From the NCBI RefSeq assembly GCF_020164485.1, contig NZ_JAIQZA010000007.1, positions 1 to 64,000 on the forward strand: a stretch of DNA of 64,000 bases. The letters are read 5' to 3'. The stretch is from Salegentibacter tibetensis (lineage in GTDB: Bacteria; Bacteroidota; Bacteroidia; Flavobacteriales; Flavobacteriaceae). The position numbers and the translations under genes were made by a program. Below are positions 17,583 through 26,930 of the stretch, one piece after another (the first letter of the stretch is position 1; every line of letters begins with the position of its first letter). Under the pieces are notes generated by a model. The model was not told the DNA's origin. It was given only the letters and a program-made list of their open reading frames with translations, and searched no databases.

Positions 17583-18587
17583 AAACCTTTTTTAAGATTA
17601 AAATTTATAATCTACTATTAACCATAAACACCAAACTACAAACGAACTACCATTGACGTATTTTTAAAACCCTAATATTTAGGTTTGTTTTTTATGTTTT
17701 TATAATTCAAAAAGAAACTTACCTGGTTTGGAAGTTTCCTTTTTCATTTTTTGAGTGTATTCCTCTCACTCCGTTCGTCGGATACAATTAAAACGAAACA
17801 AAAAAAGGCGTCCTATGTGGAGGTGTTTTTTTGGCAACAAGGCCAAAAAATCGCAAATCAGCGGCTAAATTTTTTCCAGGGCTTCAAAAATTTTTAACGC
17901 TGCTGATTTTCTACACTCACACACGGAGTTTAAAACTGGTTTTGCTCGAAAACGTCATTTTCCTCCGCTAGGTAATTTTTTTATCACGGGTCTCAGCTTG
18001 ACAAAAAAACACGTTGAACCTTGAACCTAAAACCCTAACAATAAACTAAAACCAAGAACAACAAACAATAAACCATAAACATACTCTAACCGAAACTCAT
18101 AACTGAGAACTGAGACAAACGGCTTCGACCATCTCTTTATCCGTCCTCCCGGCCGGAAAAAGAGGCTCAGCCTGACAAAAAAACACGTTGAACCTTGAAC
18201 GTAAAACCTTAACAAACTAAAACAACAAACCCTAAACAACAAACAGAACTAAAACCGAGAACCCATAACTGAAAACTGACAACAGCCGACCCGAACTAAC
18301 AAATTAACGAATCACGAATTAAGGAACACCAAACTACAAACCCTAAACAACAAACATCCTTTAACAGAAAACCGAGAACTGAGAACTCAGAACTGAAAAA
18401 CGGCTTCGACCATCTCTTTATCCGTCCTCCCAGCCGGAAAAAGAGGCTCAGCCTGACAAAAAAAACACGTTGAAGCTTGAACGTAAAACCCTAACAATAA
18501 ACTACAAACCCCAAACAATAAACGAATTAAAACCGAAAACTCATAACTCATAACTGAGAACCGAGAACCGAGAACCGAGAACCGAAA
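17583..18587. repeat. Gene-free region: type A element copy 4 and AAC-rich direct repeats
   Basis: No gene. A type A element (17648-18002) is followed by about 580 bp of AAC-rich degenerate sequence. Within this, a block of roughly 90 bp (18118-18208: CGGCTTCGACCATCTCTTTA through GAGGCTCAGCCTGAC and GAACGTAAAACC) is repeated almost exactly at 18399-18490, and part of it also follows the A element at 18000-18030. The tract ends in a pure heptamer run, (GAGAACC)4, at 18555-18582. An open frame on the minus strand (18027-18242) only reflects this bias. Confidence 0.75.
17648..18002 (+). repeat. Type A hairpin element, copy 4
   Basis: Starts TACCATTGAC and ends ATCACGGGTCTCAGCTTGAC, with the same internal hairpin series as the copies at 303-712 and 12621-12942. 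The IR arms here read GCAAATCAGC and GCTGATTTTC, so the pairing is slightly decayed. Confidence 0.8.
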
Positions 18588-19790
18588 TTAACCAACTTCA
18601 AGTTTTCTACTCTCCAAAGCTTTTTTCCTCCTTCTTTTCAACTTAACAATCCTATCATATTTCTTCTGCGCCAGATAATAATAAACTACAAAAAAAAGAA
18701 AATACATTACCATGGATTTCTGCCGCATTATAATTCCCAGATTGGACATCACAAAGGACATCGCGATGGATGCCAGCAAAAACACAGTAATACTCATTTT
18801 TACGGCGACAGGTGACTTTTTTAAAAAACTGATAAAATCCTTCTTCAGAATTTTAAAAAATAGAAAAAGATATATTAGATTCTCCATAGAAACTATTAAG
18901 CCCAGAGCTCCCGGGGCATCTATAAACAAAGGCCTGAACCAGAAAGTAAATAATTTAAACGGTAGAGGATAATTTACCATATCAACACCGGAACCCGATT
19001 TTGCAAGTTCTCCACCCCTCTCTGTAGAAAACTCATCAAAGCCTTCTATTAGGTCCTCCGATTCATTAAGCCCCGCCATCCCCAAAATAGTGTCCTGTAC
19101 AACGATAAGGGCACCTATCATGCCAATGTAGACTAACATTTTCTTCCAAAGAGCGATTTTTTCTTTACCCGTCATATAACCCAATACTGTGCCGGCTGCT
19201 ACAAACAGAAATACATGGGGTCTTATATAATAGGTGATTATGGAAGCTACAATTAAAACACCCCACCGCCCTTTCGGATCTTTTATTGCATAGGCAAACA
19301 TCATTAAACTCATAAATATTGGAGCTCCTTTTCCTAAAGATGCCGTCCAGAAATGCATATTAGGAAGAAATAGCACCAAAACCAGAAAATCAATATTAAA
19401 TACTTTAATTTTAATGGGTATATTCTCTCTAAAGAAGAGGTAGGCGTAAACAAAGCCAATATACCCGAACCAGGCAAAGAGCACCATCATCATTTCATAA
19501 TTAAAGCCAAAAACATTTATAAATGGCCAGGAAATAAAATCGATAAAGGTGGTACTAGTTCCGAAATAATTACCCCAAGAGCTATACCACTGAGGTCTTT
19601 CAAAATATTTTATTGAATCAGATGGATTAAAAGCAGCATAAGTATAGTATATTCCCAAAAAAAATAAATGATATAAATAGAGGGTATTCATCAATTTTTT
19701 AGAAAACCATCTATGTTTTTTTGAGAAAGAGCTAAACACCCCCTGGGTGATACCAAATAAAAATAATATTAAAACTAAGGCTCCTATCAT
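18588..19790 (-). CDS. Multi-span membrane protein, candidate polysaccharide polymerase (Wzy-like)
   Basis: A 400-residue integral membrane protein with about ten hydrophobic segments and a basic C-terminal tail (KLKRRRKKALESRK). No enzyme motif is certain. A large soluble-looking loop (about residues 235-275, LNESEDLIEGFDEFSTERGGEL) lies between late helices, and conserved-looking polar spots in or near helices (MHFWTASLGKGAPIFM, YYIRPHVFL, LGIIMRQKSM) resemble Wzy/EpsG-type polymerases of Bacteroidota EPS loci. It is the only protein in the window with this topology that is not a flippase, which supports a polymerase role. It directly precedes no other gene on its 3' side and follows the GNAT gene with no gap. 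Family assignment is inference. Confidence 0.6.
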   Translation of the reverse strand: MIGALVLILFLFGITQGVFSSFSKKHRWFSKKLMNTLYLYHLFFLGIYYTYAAFNPSDSIKYFERPQWYSSWGNYFGTSTTFIDFISWPFINVFGFNYEMMMVLFAWFGYIGFVYAYLFFRENIPIKIKVFNIDFLVLVLFLPNMHFWTASLGKGAPIFMSLMMFAYAIKDPKGRWGVLIVASIITYYIRPHVFLFVAAGTVLGYMTGKEKIALWKKMLVYIGMIGALIVVQDTILGMAGLNESEDLIEGFDEFSTERGGELAKSGSGVDMVNYPLPFKLFTFWFRPLFIDAPGALGLIVSMENLIYLFLFFKILKKDFISFLKKSPVAVKMSITVFLLASIAMSFVMSNLGIIMRQKSMVMYFLFFVVYYYLAQKKYDRIVKLKRRRKKALESRKLEVG

Positions 19791-20714
19791 TTAAAATAAT
19801 TCAAGATCTCCTAAACTATAAGACCAGGTTTTTAAATTTAAAAAATCAGGTTGGCTAAGTGTAATGGGTTTATAAGTAAGAACCGGACCAAAATTCCCTT
19901 TAATTCCCGCTTTAAATTTAATCCCGGCATCCGGAGATATACTTAAAACCTTTGCCTCAGATAATTTTGCTAATTTCAAAATAGCCGATTTGGCTGATTT
20001 GCCTCCGGTTTTACTGAAAATAGCTTCCGATACCCTAAATTCAAGAAATCTTTTCCGTTCTTTAACGTAACCCGCTATAAAATATTCTTTATCGAAAATT
20101 ACAACATAACTTTGTAAAGGATTATCTAGATACCGCCATTTTAAATAAGCAATATCTTTAGGGGTAAAAAGTCTGTCGGTAGTTTTTAGTTGCTTAAAAT
20201 AAGAATTTAAAAGTCCTTCAATGACCTCTTCACTACCTGAGGTTTTATATTCTAATTCTTTATTTTTAAGCTCTAGTAAATTCAAGGGACGCAAGTGTAT
20301 TTTAAGTTTATCCACTTCTTCCCACCCCATTTTTAGATACCCGGGTTTACTTTGAGCATTTGGGGTGTTAAAGACAAAATGATCTCCACGTATCTCGCCT
20401 ATTTCAAGGGCCTTTAAGGTCAGTTTTTTAAATATTCCCTTCCCCTGGTGATCTGGATGCGTCGCAGTGTCTACCGCCCTAAATGCAGAGTAAACTTTTT
20501 CTCCTCTTTGCCATTGCCAGCGCATAAAAGCTCTTATCCCTATCAATTCACCATCTTCCTCTGCCACCAATACTAAAGACTCCCCAAAGGGATTATCTAT
20601 ATGTTTATATCGCCATACCTCTTCCGTCTTCTTTGAAGAAGTCTCTCCCAGGCTGGCCTTTAGCACATTTAATATCTGTGGAATGTCATTATGATTTGCT
20701 TCTCTGATGTGCAT
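19791..20714 (-). CDS. GNAT-family N-acetyltransferase, EPS-associated
   Basis: A 307-residue protein with an N-terminal GNAT domain: LVAEEDGELIGIRAFM is the beta4 region and ATHPDHQGKGIFKKLTLKAL the acetyl-CoA pyrophosphate loop (Q/RxxGxG/A type). The C-terminal half is a second, less clear domain with the motif DIAYLKWRYLDNP. The protein at 26914-27804 has the same layout (RYKHIDNPFG / WKHLNNPFG early, RGKGIFKKL loop, WRYQNP late), so they are paralogues. Each paralogue lies near a polysaccharide deacetylase gene, which suggests acyl exchange on amino sugars, but the substrate is not known. Confidence 0.78.
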   Translation of the reverse strand: MHIREANHNDIPQILNVLKASLGETSSKKTEEVWRYKHIDNPFGESLVLVAEEDGELIGIRAFMRWQWQRGEKVYSAFRAVDTATHPDHQGKGIFKKLTLKALEIGEIRGDHFVFNTPNAQSKPGYLKMGWEEVDKLKIHLRPLNLLELKNKELEYKTSGSEEVIEGLLNSYFKQLKTTDRLFTPKDIAYLKWRYLDNPLQSYVVIFDKEYFIAGYVKERKRFLEFRVSEAIFSKTGGKSAKSAILKLAKLSEAKVLSISPDAGIKFKAGIKGNFGPVLTYKPITLSQPDFLNLKTWSYSLGDLELF

Positions 20715-21904
20715 TTAAATAATTTTCCGCAAGTTATGAATTAATATAAAACCTGATCAATTGGTTATTTCCTTTTCGTCCGTCATTGCGAGCGACAAAG
20801 GTGCACGACAATCTTCTAATTTTATCACTCATAAACTATCAAATTCCCAATTAACCAATGAACTAAAAACGAGTTAACGAAACAACCGTCAGTTCGAGTG
20901 GCGATATTTGAGCCTAAAGCGAAAATAGCGCTGTATCGAGAACCCATTGATTTTGTGACTCAATAGCACCTCTCGATACTCCCGATAATTATCGGGATCC
21001 TTCGCAGTGACGACTAAAAGATTACGAATTTACAGATTACTTTACTTCCATCATTGCTAGAGCGCAGAAAAAGTTTATCTAGCGGAGGGAAATGACAGAT
21101 AAACATGATATTCCTTAATTCATGAGGCTCGAATAGATTGGTGTTCTGTTCTTTTTCCATTGATGAAAAAGAACCAAAAAATCTAGGCTTACTAAAATGG
21201 ATCTAAATTTTTCGTTCCATGTCTAAATTTTCTGAACTCGCGGGAAAAGTAGGAGTAAAAAGAAAAAGACGTTTCGCTCAAACAGCATAAAATTTAAACG
21301 ACATCTCACTTCAAATTTCACGATCAATTTTCGATAGGCCGCTTATATTTTCTATTAAGTATTTTACACCTACTCCTATAACTCTCTAATAAATAATAAA
21401 ATCTATCTCTGTCAATGGTAGCGACGAAGGAACGTGGCAATCTGTTTCTTAAAACCTGTAATACTAATCTTACATTGTAATTAAATATCAACCGGGTATC
21501 GAATCATAGAACAACAGATTGCTTCAGTACTCCCGATAATTATCGGGATCCTTCGCAATGACGATTACAATAAGATAAATATAAAATACATTACGCTTTA
21601 CTTTCCTTCCGTCACTGCGAGCGACGAAAGGAGCGCGGCAATCTCCTCTTTACAACCCTGAACTAAACTTCATTATTCCTGATTTATGCAATAAAAATAA
21701 AACCAGGGGCAGTAGTAGTATTCTAATCAGCTCTCTCGTCATTGAGCAACAAATAAAGCGAAGCAATCTCCTAAACCAGCCCAACACTCTTCAAATTAAC
21801 AAATCACGAATTACCGAATCACGAACTAACGGTTCTTCGTTACAGCATCATTTCGTCACTCCTTCACCTATTAACATTAAACCTTAAACGGGAAACTTTA
21901 AACT
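20715..21904. repeat. 1.2 kb gene-free region packed with dispersed repeats
   Basis: No gene. It contains palindromic repeats of the GTCATTGCGAGCGA...GGCAATCT kind (20781-20815, 21421-21440, 21609-21645), a longer repeat with TGTATCGAGAAC / CTCTCGATAC arms ending in CCCGATAATTATCGGGATCC (20887-21012, and the ending again at 21528-21565), a type B element in minus orientation (21048-21420), and degenerate ACGAATTAC- and TCACTCCTTCACC-like tracts towards 21780-21900. Confidence 0.75.
21048..21420 (-). repeat. Type B hairpin element, copy 3 (inverted)
   Basis: Minus-orientation copy. The B start TACCATTGACAGAGATAG is at the right end (to 21420) and the shared terminus with TCTAGCGGAGGGAAATGACA at the left. 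The long internal hairpin and the GTTCTTTTTC / GAAAAAGAAC hairpin (near 21148-21175) are both present. Confidence 0.8.
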
Positions 21905-23011
21905 TCAAACACTATATTCTTCATATAATTCCTCCAATTCCTTAACCATTCGTTGTAAACTAAATAATTCTATAACTCGTTTCCGTGCTGCTAGTTTATA
22001 TTTTTTCAGACTCTCAGGCTCATCAAGTAAAATCTGAACTTTATTCGCAAGCTGCTCCCACTCATCAACCGGACAGGTCAACCCATCTTTTCCATCTCTA
22101 ATAACCTCCTTTATTCCTCCAGCATCAGTCGATACCACAGCGCATTCCATACTCATAGCTTCCAGCAAAGCAATTGGCAAACCTTCAAAGGACGAAGCCA
22201 TCATAAAAATATCCATCACTTCAAAATAAGGCTTAACGTCGGTTTTAAGACCGGGAAAAAACACAAATTTTTCCAATTCGAGATCCTTCCACTCCTTTTT
22301 GATCTCCTCTTCTAAAGGTCCGGCACCAACGATAATTCCGTAAACATTTGAATTCTTCTCCCGAATCTTTTTAATTACCTGTAACCATTCCACAAGGCGC
22401 TTTTGAAACCTAAATACGGCTACATTTCCGATTACAATGGCATCTTCCGGAATACCCAATTGCGATCTTATTTTTGAATCGCCTGATCTTTGAAAAGACT
22501 CGGTATTAACTCCGTTTAACAGTGTTTGCACAGGAATTTTCGGTTGAATATTCCTTTTGATCGATTCGCTTACATCTTGCGAGACCCCCAAAGCAAGGCT
22601 TTGCGAATTAAAACTAATTTTATTAATACTTTTAGTAGCGATATGATAGCGCTCCTGCATATTATGCTCGGTATAGATAACCGGGATTCCGGTTTTTCTA
22701 TGAACCAATCTCCCTACAAATCCTGCCCAGGGAAGATGACAATGGATCAGGTCTATTTTATGCTCTTTACAATACCTAATAATTCTTTTAAACTGAATTA
22801 GCAAACGAATATTATCTTTGGCTTCAAAACAGGTCACTTTTCCTTCGGCATCTTTTATTGCCTCTACCATCTGATCCTTCCAGGGCAAAAAATAGATATA
22901 ATGAAATTCGAATTTTTCCTTATCGTGAAGCTTTAAGGTTTCGGGCAGTAACATTTCTGCTCCACCCCGCCCGAGGGATTTTATGATGTGAAGTACTTTA
23001 ATTTTTTGCAT
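21905..23011 (-). CDS. GT4 glycosyltransferase
   Basis: A 368-residue GT-B enzyme. The start KVLHIIKSLGRGGAEMLLPE contains the Gly-rich acceptor-side loop (GGAE). The centre has LIHCHLPWAGFVGRLVH, and the donor domain has VAVFRFQKRLVEWLQV and the EX7E motif ASSFEGLPIALLEAMSMECAVV. Transcribed alone from a good promoter (23033-23062), between a repeat-filled gap and the divergent DUF4143 ATPase. Sugar specificity is unknown. Confidence 0.9.
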   Translation of the reverse strand: MQKIKVLHIIKSLGRGGAEMLLPETLKLHDKEKFEFHYIYFLPWKDQMVEAIKDAEGKVTCFEAKDNIRLLIQFKRIIRYCKEHKIDLIHCHLPWAGFVGRLVHRKTGIPVIYTEHNMQERYHIATKSINKISFNSQSLALGVSQDVSESIKRNIQPKIPVQTLLNGVNTESFQRSGDSKIRSQLGIPEDAIVIGNVAVFRFQKRLVEWLQVIKKIREKNSNVYGIIVGAGPLEEEIKKEWKDLELEKFVFFPGLKTDVKPYFEVMDIFMMASSFEGLPIALLEAMSMECAVVSTDAGGIKEVIRDGKDGLTCPVDEWEQLANKVQILLDEPESLKKYKLAARKRVIELFSLQRMVKELEELYEEYSV

Positions 23012-23032
23012 CTATCTTAAATACCTGATCGG

Positions 23033-23062
23033 CAAATGTAAGGCAATATAAAACTACGGCAA
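23033..23062 (-). promoter_or_regulatory. Bacteroidota-type promoter of the GT4 gene
   Basis: Minus strand: TTG (23062-23060), 19 nt, TACATTTG (23040-23033). It fits TTG / TAnnTTTG with normal spacing. Predicted transcription start is near 23026, about 15 nt before the ATG at 23011. Confidence 0.72.
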
Positions 23063-23235
23063 GGAATTAAGAGGAATTTAAGAGTGTGATATTGTAACAG
23101 AGTCACGTTGTGATGCAATAAAATGTGGGAATTACAACAATACTTCGTCACTGCATCACGACATTACTTTATCACGAATTGAGGAATCTGGTCTTCATAA
23201 TGTTTACCTCAGGAAACAAATTTTAAATATATTGA

Positions 23236-23266
23236 TTGTTAAAACAAACAAAAATGTGTAATTTTG
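23236..23266 (+). promoter_or_regulatory. Bacteroidota-type promoter that decides the DUF4143 start
   Basis: TTG (23236-23238), 20 nt, TAATTTTG (23259-23266). Transcription would start near 23273. That makes the upstream in-frame TTG (23236) and ATG (23254) unusable in this transcript and points to the ATG at 23284. Confidence 0.7.
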
Positions 23267-23283
23267 ATGCTTGTATTGTACAA

Positions 23284-24480
23284 ATGGAACAGTTTATAGA
23301 GCAATATCGAAATAAATTAAAATATACACCTACGGCGGTGGTACGCAGTACCCGGGATGAAATCCAGTGGAATAGCCGGCTCATTGGAATCAAAGGTCCA
23401 CGGGGAGTCGGGAAAACCACGTTATTGCTGCAGTATATAAAATTAAAACTCGCAAATGAACTTGATAATAGTTTGTACGTGAGTTTGGATTCATTATGGT
23501 TTGCCGAAAATTCACTTTTGAATCTGGCAGATAGTTTTGTGAAGCAAGGGGGCAAATACCTTTTTCTTGATGAGGTACATAAATATCCTAACTGGTCTCA
23601 GGAGTTAAAGAATATTTATGATGATCATCTCCAGCTTAAAGTGGTTTTTACAGGTTCTTCCCTGTTGGAGATTCTGAACGCCCGATCAGATTTAAGCAGG
23701 CGTGCCATTATTTATACCATGCAGGGTCTCTCTTTTAGGGAATATCTCATGATAGAAACAGGAGCCGATTTAAAAGCATATAAACTGGAAGAAGTTTTAA
23801 CCGGACATACGGCCCTGGTAAACGATGTATTGGAACAAATAAAGCCTTTGGCGCATTTTTCCAAATATTTAAGATCTGGCTATTATCCCTTTTATTTGGA
23901 ACAGCCTGATGTTTATATTATGCGGCTAAATGAGATCGTCAATATGATGCTGGAAATAGAATTACCGTTACTAAGGGGTTTGGATGTAGGTTATGTATCC
24001 CGTATTAAACAATTGCTGTTTATTATTTCCCAATCGGTGCCATTTATTCCCAATGTGAGCAAATTAAGTGATAAGATAGGGATCCAGCGAAGTACGCTTC
24101 TGGGGTATTTACACTATCTGGAAGAAATAAAACTGACCATTAATTTATTCAAGGAATCGAGAGGGATCAGCAAGTTGCAAAAACCACTCAAAATTTACCT
24201 GGAAAACACCAACCTGATGTATGCGATTGGTTCAGAAGAAGTAAATAAAGGAAATTTGCGGGAGACTTTTTTTGCCAATCAGATTAGGCACCAACATAGC
24301 GTCAGTTACACTGCCAAAGGTGATTTTTTGATCGATGGAAAATATATTTTTGAAATTGGAGGAAAGGACAAAACCCGGAAACAAATCAGGGATCTTGACA
24401 AGGCATTTATAGCCGCAGATGATATTGAATACGGTCATCAAAACAAAATTCCACTATGGCTCTTCGGATTTCTTTATTGA
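23284..24480 (+). CDS. AAA ATPase with DUF4143 domain
   Basis: A predicted ATPase of the AAA_14/DUF4143 kind, about 398 residues from the preferred start. The P-loop is IKGPRGVGKTTLLLQY, Walker B is YLFLDEVHKYPNWSQE, and sensor 1 lies in VVFTGSSLLEI. These are followed by the typical LSRRAIIYTMQGLSFREYL and a DUF4143 C-terminal part (YLHYLEEIKL, LENTNLMYAIG). The family is widespread, often sporadic and of uncertain function; some members are suspected to belong to toxin-antitoxin or defence settings, which is not shown here. It is a lone plus-strand gene among minus-strand sugar genes, with its own promoter and repeat-like flanks, so it is probably a later arrival with no role in polysaccharide synthesis. 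Confidence 0.88.
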   Translation: MEQFIEQYRNKLKYTPTAVVRSTRDEIQWNSRLIGIKGPRGVGKTTLLLQYIKLKLANELDNSLYVSLDSLWFAENSLLNLADSFVKQGGKYLFLDEVHKYPNWSQELKNIYDDHLQLKVVFTGSSLLEILNARSDLSRRAIIYTMQGLSFREYLMIETGADLKAYKLEEVLTGHTALVNDVLEQIKPLAHFSKYLRSGYYPFYLEQPDVYIMRLNEIVNMMLEIELPLLRGLDVGYVSRIKQLLFIISQSVPFIPNVSKLSDKIGIQRSTLLGYLHYLEEIKLTINLFKESRGISKLQKPLKIYLENTNLMYAIGSEEVNKGNLRETFFANQIRHQHSVSYTAKGDFLIDGKYIFEIGGKDKTRKQIRDLDKAFIAADDIEYGHQNKIPLWLFGFLY

Positions 24481-24677
24481 AAACACGAATTGCAAGGATT
24501 AAATCGAATTGCATGGATTGGGGTTCAAGGAAATAACCAATTAACAATTCACGGATTAACAAATCCCCATTAACGATAAAGCACCAGCCCTCATCACACG
24601 ATCACAGCTTCACACGGTCACAGCATTGCTCTATCAGTAGATCACAGGATTAAAATGCTTCCTCAATACCATTTAAA
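24481..24677. repeat. Short-period degenerate tract between convergent genes
   Basis: No gene. GAATTGCAAGGATTAAATCGAA-like, AATTAAC/AATCCC-like and CATCACACGATCACAGCTTC-like sequences follow one another. These classes recur at 23095-23165, 40955-41035 and 41220-41365. Confidence 0.55.
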
Positions 24678-26930
24678 TTACAATTCAACAATACGTTTAT
24701 ACATTTCCATAAATTTCGCGGAAATCTGTTTATTCATAAACTTCTCCCTTACCATAGCACAGGCTAAATCGGTCTGTTCAGTATTTGGTTGTTCCAGAAT
24801 ATCCAGAACAGCCTGAGCAAATGTATTTTCCTCATTTTCAGGAATTAAATGCCCCGTCTCGGAACTAACAATCTCCTTAATCCCGCCAACACCATAAGCA
24901 ACAACCGGAGTTTTACAATACATAGCTTCCAAAATTACTCCGGGCAGCCCTTCAATAATACTAGGCAAAACCAAAACATCGGCCGCAGCTATAAAATCTA
25001 ATGGGTTATTGACGAAACCGTAAAAATTTACCTGATCCTGTAGATTTTCTTTTTGCACCAAATTCTCAATTTCAGGTCGTAAGGTACCGTCTCCTACCAG
25101 GTGTAAGTTCACATTTTGCCTACCAGCCTTAATTTTTTTAAAAATATCCAATAAACCTTTATGGTTCTTTTCAAAACTAAAACCTCCAACATGAACAATG
25201 TGTTTATGGGATTTCGGTTTAAACTGAAAAGCATGACAAGTTTCTTTCTCTTCCAGCCCTACCGGGATTACACTCGTCTTTCCCTGTAAAAAAGAAAAAT
25301 GCGTCAAAATGTCTATTTCCGAAGCTTTTGATACCGAAGCTACTCCTGCAACATTCTTATATAAATAGCTATTGAGTTTTTTTTGCAAACCTGACTTTAA
25401 ATACCTGCCTACCTCACTGGCATTTCTAAAAACTACAGGAGTATTCCAACCAAAAACCTTTTTTGAAAACACTGCATATTTTAAAGTATCCCCTGCATTG
25501 GCCTGAATGATATCCGGGTTGAAACTCCTAATTAACTGATTTAAAATCCTCCAGGCTTTGTAATCTGCAAACCGGGAGTTAGGATTTCCTTCCAGATTAA
25601 TAATTTGCTCATCCCAATTTAACTCTGCATCTCCACTATATACACTGACAATTTTAACCTCCATACCCGCATTTTTTTGATGCTTTGCTAACTGACAGGT
25701 GAAAGTCTCGGCGCCGCGATGCTGAGGCTTTTGAATAAGGTGTAAGATCTTAAGGTCTGATTTATGAAAAGCATCATAAAAGCTTTTGTAAGCCTCTTCA
25801 TATTCCCCGACAATTTTTCCAGTTTCAAATTTTTCTATTGCCATTTCTCTTGCAAGCTTGGCTTTAATTTGGAATTGTGAAGGATTACGCAATACTCTTG
25901 TAATCTTATCTGCAAGCTCTTCGATATTACCTTTTTCAAATATTAACGCACAATCTTCATTAACACATTCCAGGTTCTCAGGAATATTAGAGGCTATAAT
26001 AATCTTCCCGGCCATCATAGCTTCAATAAGTGCCCCGGGCAAACCTTCGGAATAAGAAGGATATACAAAAACATCAGCAGACATCAATAATTTATTGATA
26101 TGATCAACTCTTCCTAAAAACTCTACTTTCTCCTGCAGTTTATGTTTAGACACCTCTTTTTCCAACTCATTTCTAGAAGGCCCATGCCCGGCGAATAAAA
26201 GCTTTGTTTCCGGGATATGTTTAATTACCAGGCTAAAAGCCCTGATGATATCTAATTGCCCCTTTAATGGAATTAGCCTACTCACATTTAAGATTAAAGC
26301 TGAATTGTCATGATTTCTTAATCTTGGTATATCTAAACTGCCCGAAGTTTTACTAAAAGCTTTACTATCGCGCCCGCGATAAATAACCTTAATTTTTGCA
26401 GGATCAATGCCTAATTTTTTTCCAGTATTTTCCTTTATGGTATGCGAGTTTGAAATAAAAAAATCAACCTGTTTTACTGAATTTTTATCCAAACGATAGA
26501 TATAATCGAGTTTAAGGCGTTCCATAAAAGATTTATTATGATAACGAACCCTTGAATAAGCATTACTTACAAAACTACCTATCAAAGGAATGCCAGGGAA
26601 GTGATTCTTCAGTTTTCTTGCAATAATTTCAGCTCTGAATAAGGTGGCATGAATTAAATCTGGTTTCTCTCTATGCACTAAAGGGGTTAATTTTTTGAGC
26701 GCCTCCCTGAAACCGTACTTTTGCATCAAATCTAATGAATATACTTTAATCCCGGCATCTTCTAATTTTGCCTTAAGCATATCCCCCTGATATATATGAG
26801 CAAAAACAGGAGTTACTTTTTTTAAATTACTGGTGATTTCTACCAGGCTTTTTTCAGCGCCATAGCCTTCAAGGGTGTCTATTATATATAAGACTTTAAT
26901 TTTGTTCACACTATCAAAGTTTACCTTCAA
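24678..26930 (-). CDS. Fusion of two GT4 glycosyltransferases
   Basis: A 750-residue protein with two complete GT-B glycosyltransferases in tandem. The first half starts KIKVLYIIDTLEGYGAEKSL, has LILNVSRLIPLKGQLDII and the donor motif YPSYSEGLPGALIEAMMAGK. The second half starts LKILHLIQKPQHRGAETFT, has KHIVHVGGFSFEKNHKGLL and LPSIIEGLPGVILEAMYCK. Each half is the length of a normal single GT4 (about 370 residues), and the joint is a short charged linker near residue 380 (YDAFHKSDLK). It may add two successive sugars. Its start overlaps the GNAT gene stop by 17 bp, placing it last in the long nonulosonate operon. Confidence 0.9.
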   Translation of the reverse strand: MKVNFDSVNKIKVLYIIDTLEGYGAEKSLVEITSNLKKVTPVFAHIYQGDMLKAKLEDAGIKVYSLDLMQKYGFREALKKLTPLVHREKPDLIHATLFRAEIIARKLKNHFPGIPLIGSFVSNAYSRVRYHNKSFMERLKLDYIYRLDKNSVKQVDFFISNSHTIKENTGKKLGIDPAKIKVIYRGRDSKAFSKTSGSLDIPRLRNHDNSALILNVSRLIPLKGQLDIIRAFSLVIKHIPETKLLFAGHGPSRNELEKEVSKHKLQEKVEFLGRVDHINKLLMSADVFVYPSYSEGLPGALIEAMMAGKIIIASNIPENLECVNEDCALIFEKGNIEELADKITRVLRNPSQFQIKAKLAREMAIEKFETGKIVGEYEEAYKSFYDAFHKSDLKILHLIQKPQHRGAETFTCQLAKHQKNAGMEVKIVSVYSGDAELNWDEQIINLEGNPNSRFADYKAWRILNQLIRSFNPDIIQANAGDTLKYAVFSKKVFGWNTPVVFRNASEVGRYLKSGLQKKLNSYLYKNVAGVASVSKASEIDILTHFSFLQGKTSVIPVGLEEKETCHAFQFKPKSHKHIVHVGGFSFEKNHKGLLDIFKKIKAGRQNVNLHLVGDGTLRPEIENLVQKENLQDQVNFYGFVNNPLDFIAAADVLVLPSIIEGLPGVILEAMYCKTPVVAYGVGGIKEIVSSETGHLIPENEENTFAQAVLDILEQPNTEQTDLACAMVREKFMNKQISAKFMEMYKRIVEL

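Noticed and set aside
18027-18242. 71-codon open frame in the AAC-rich tract
   Set aside because: Low-complexity composition and direct repeats explain the lack of stops; no start context or family resemblance.
23236-23283. TTG (23236) and ATG (23254) starts for the DUF4143 gene
   Set aside because: Both fall inside or upstream of the predicted promoter, so they would not be on the transcript.
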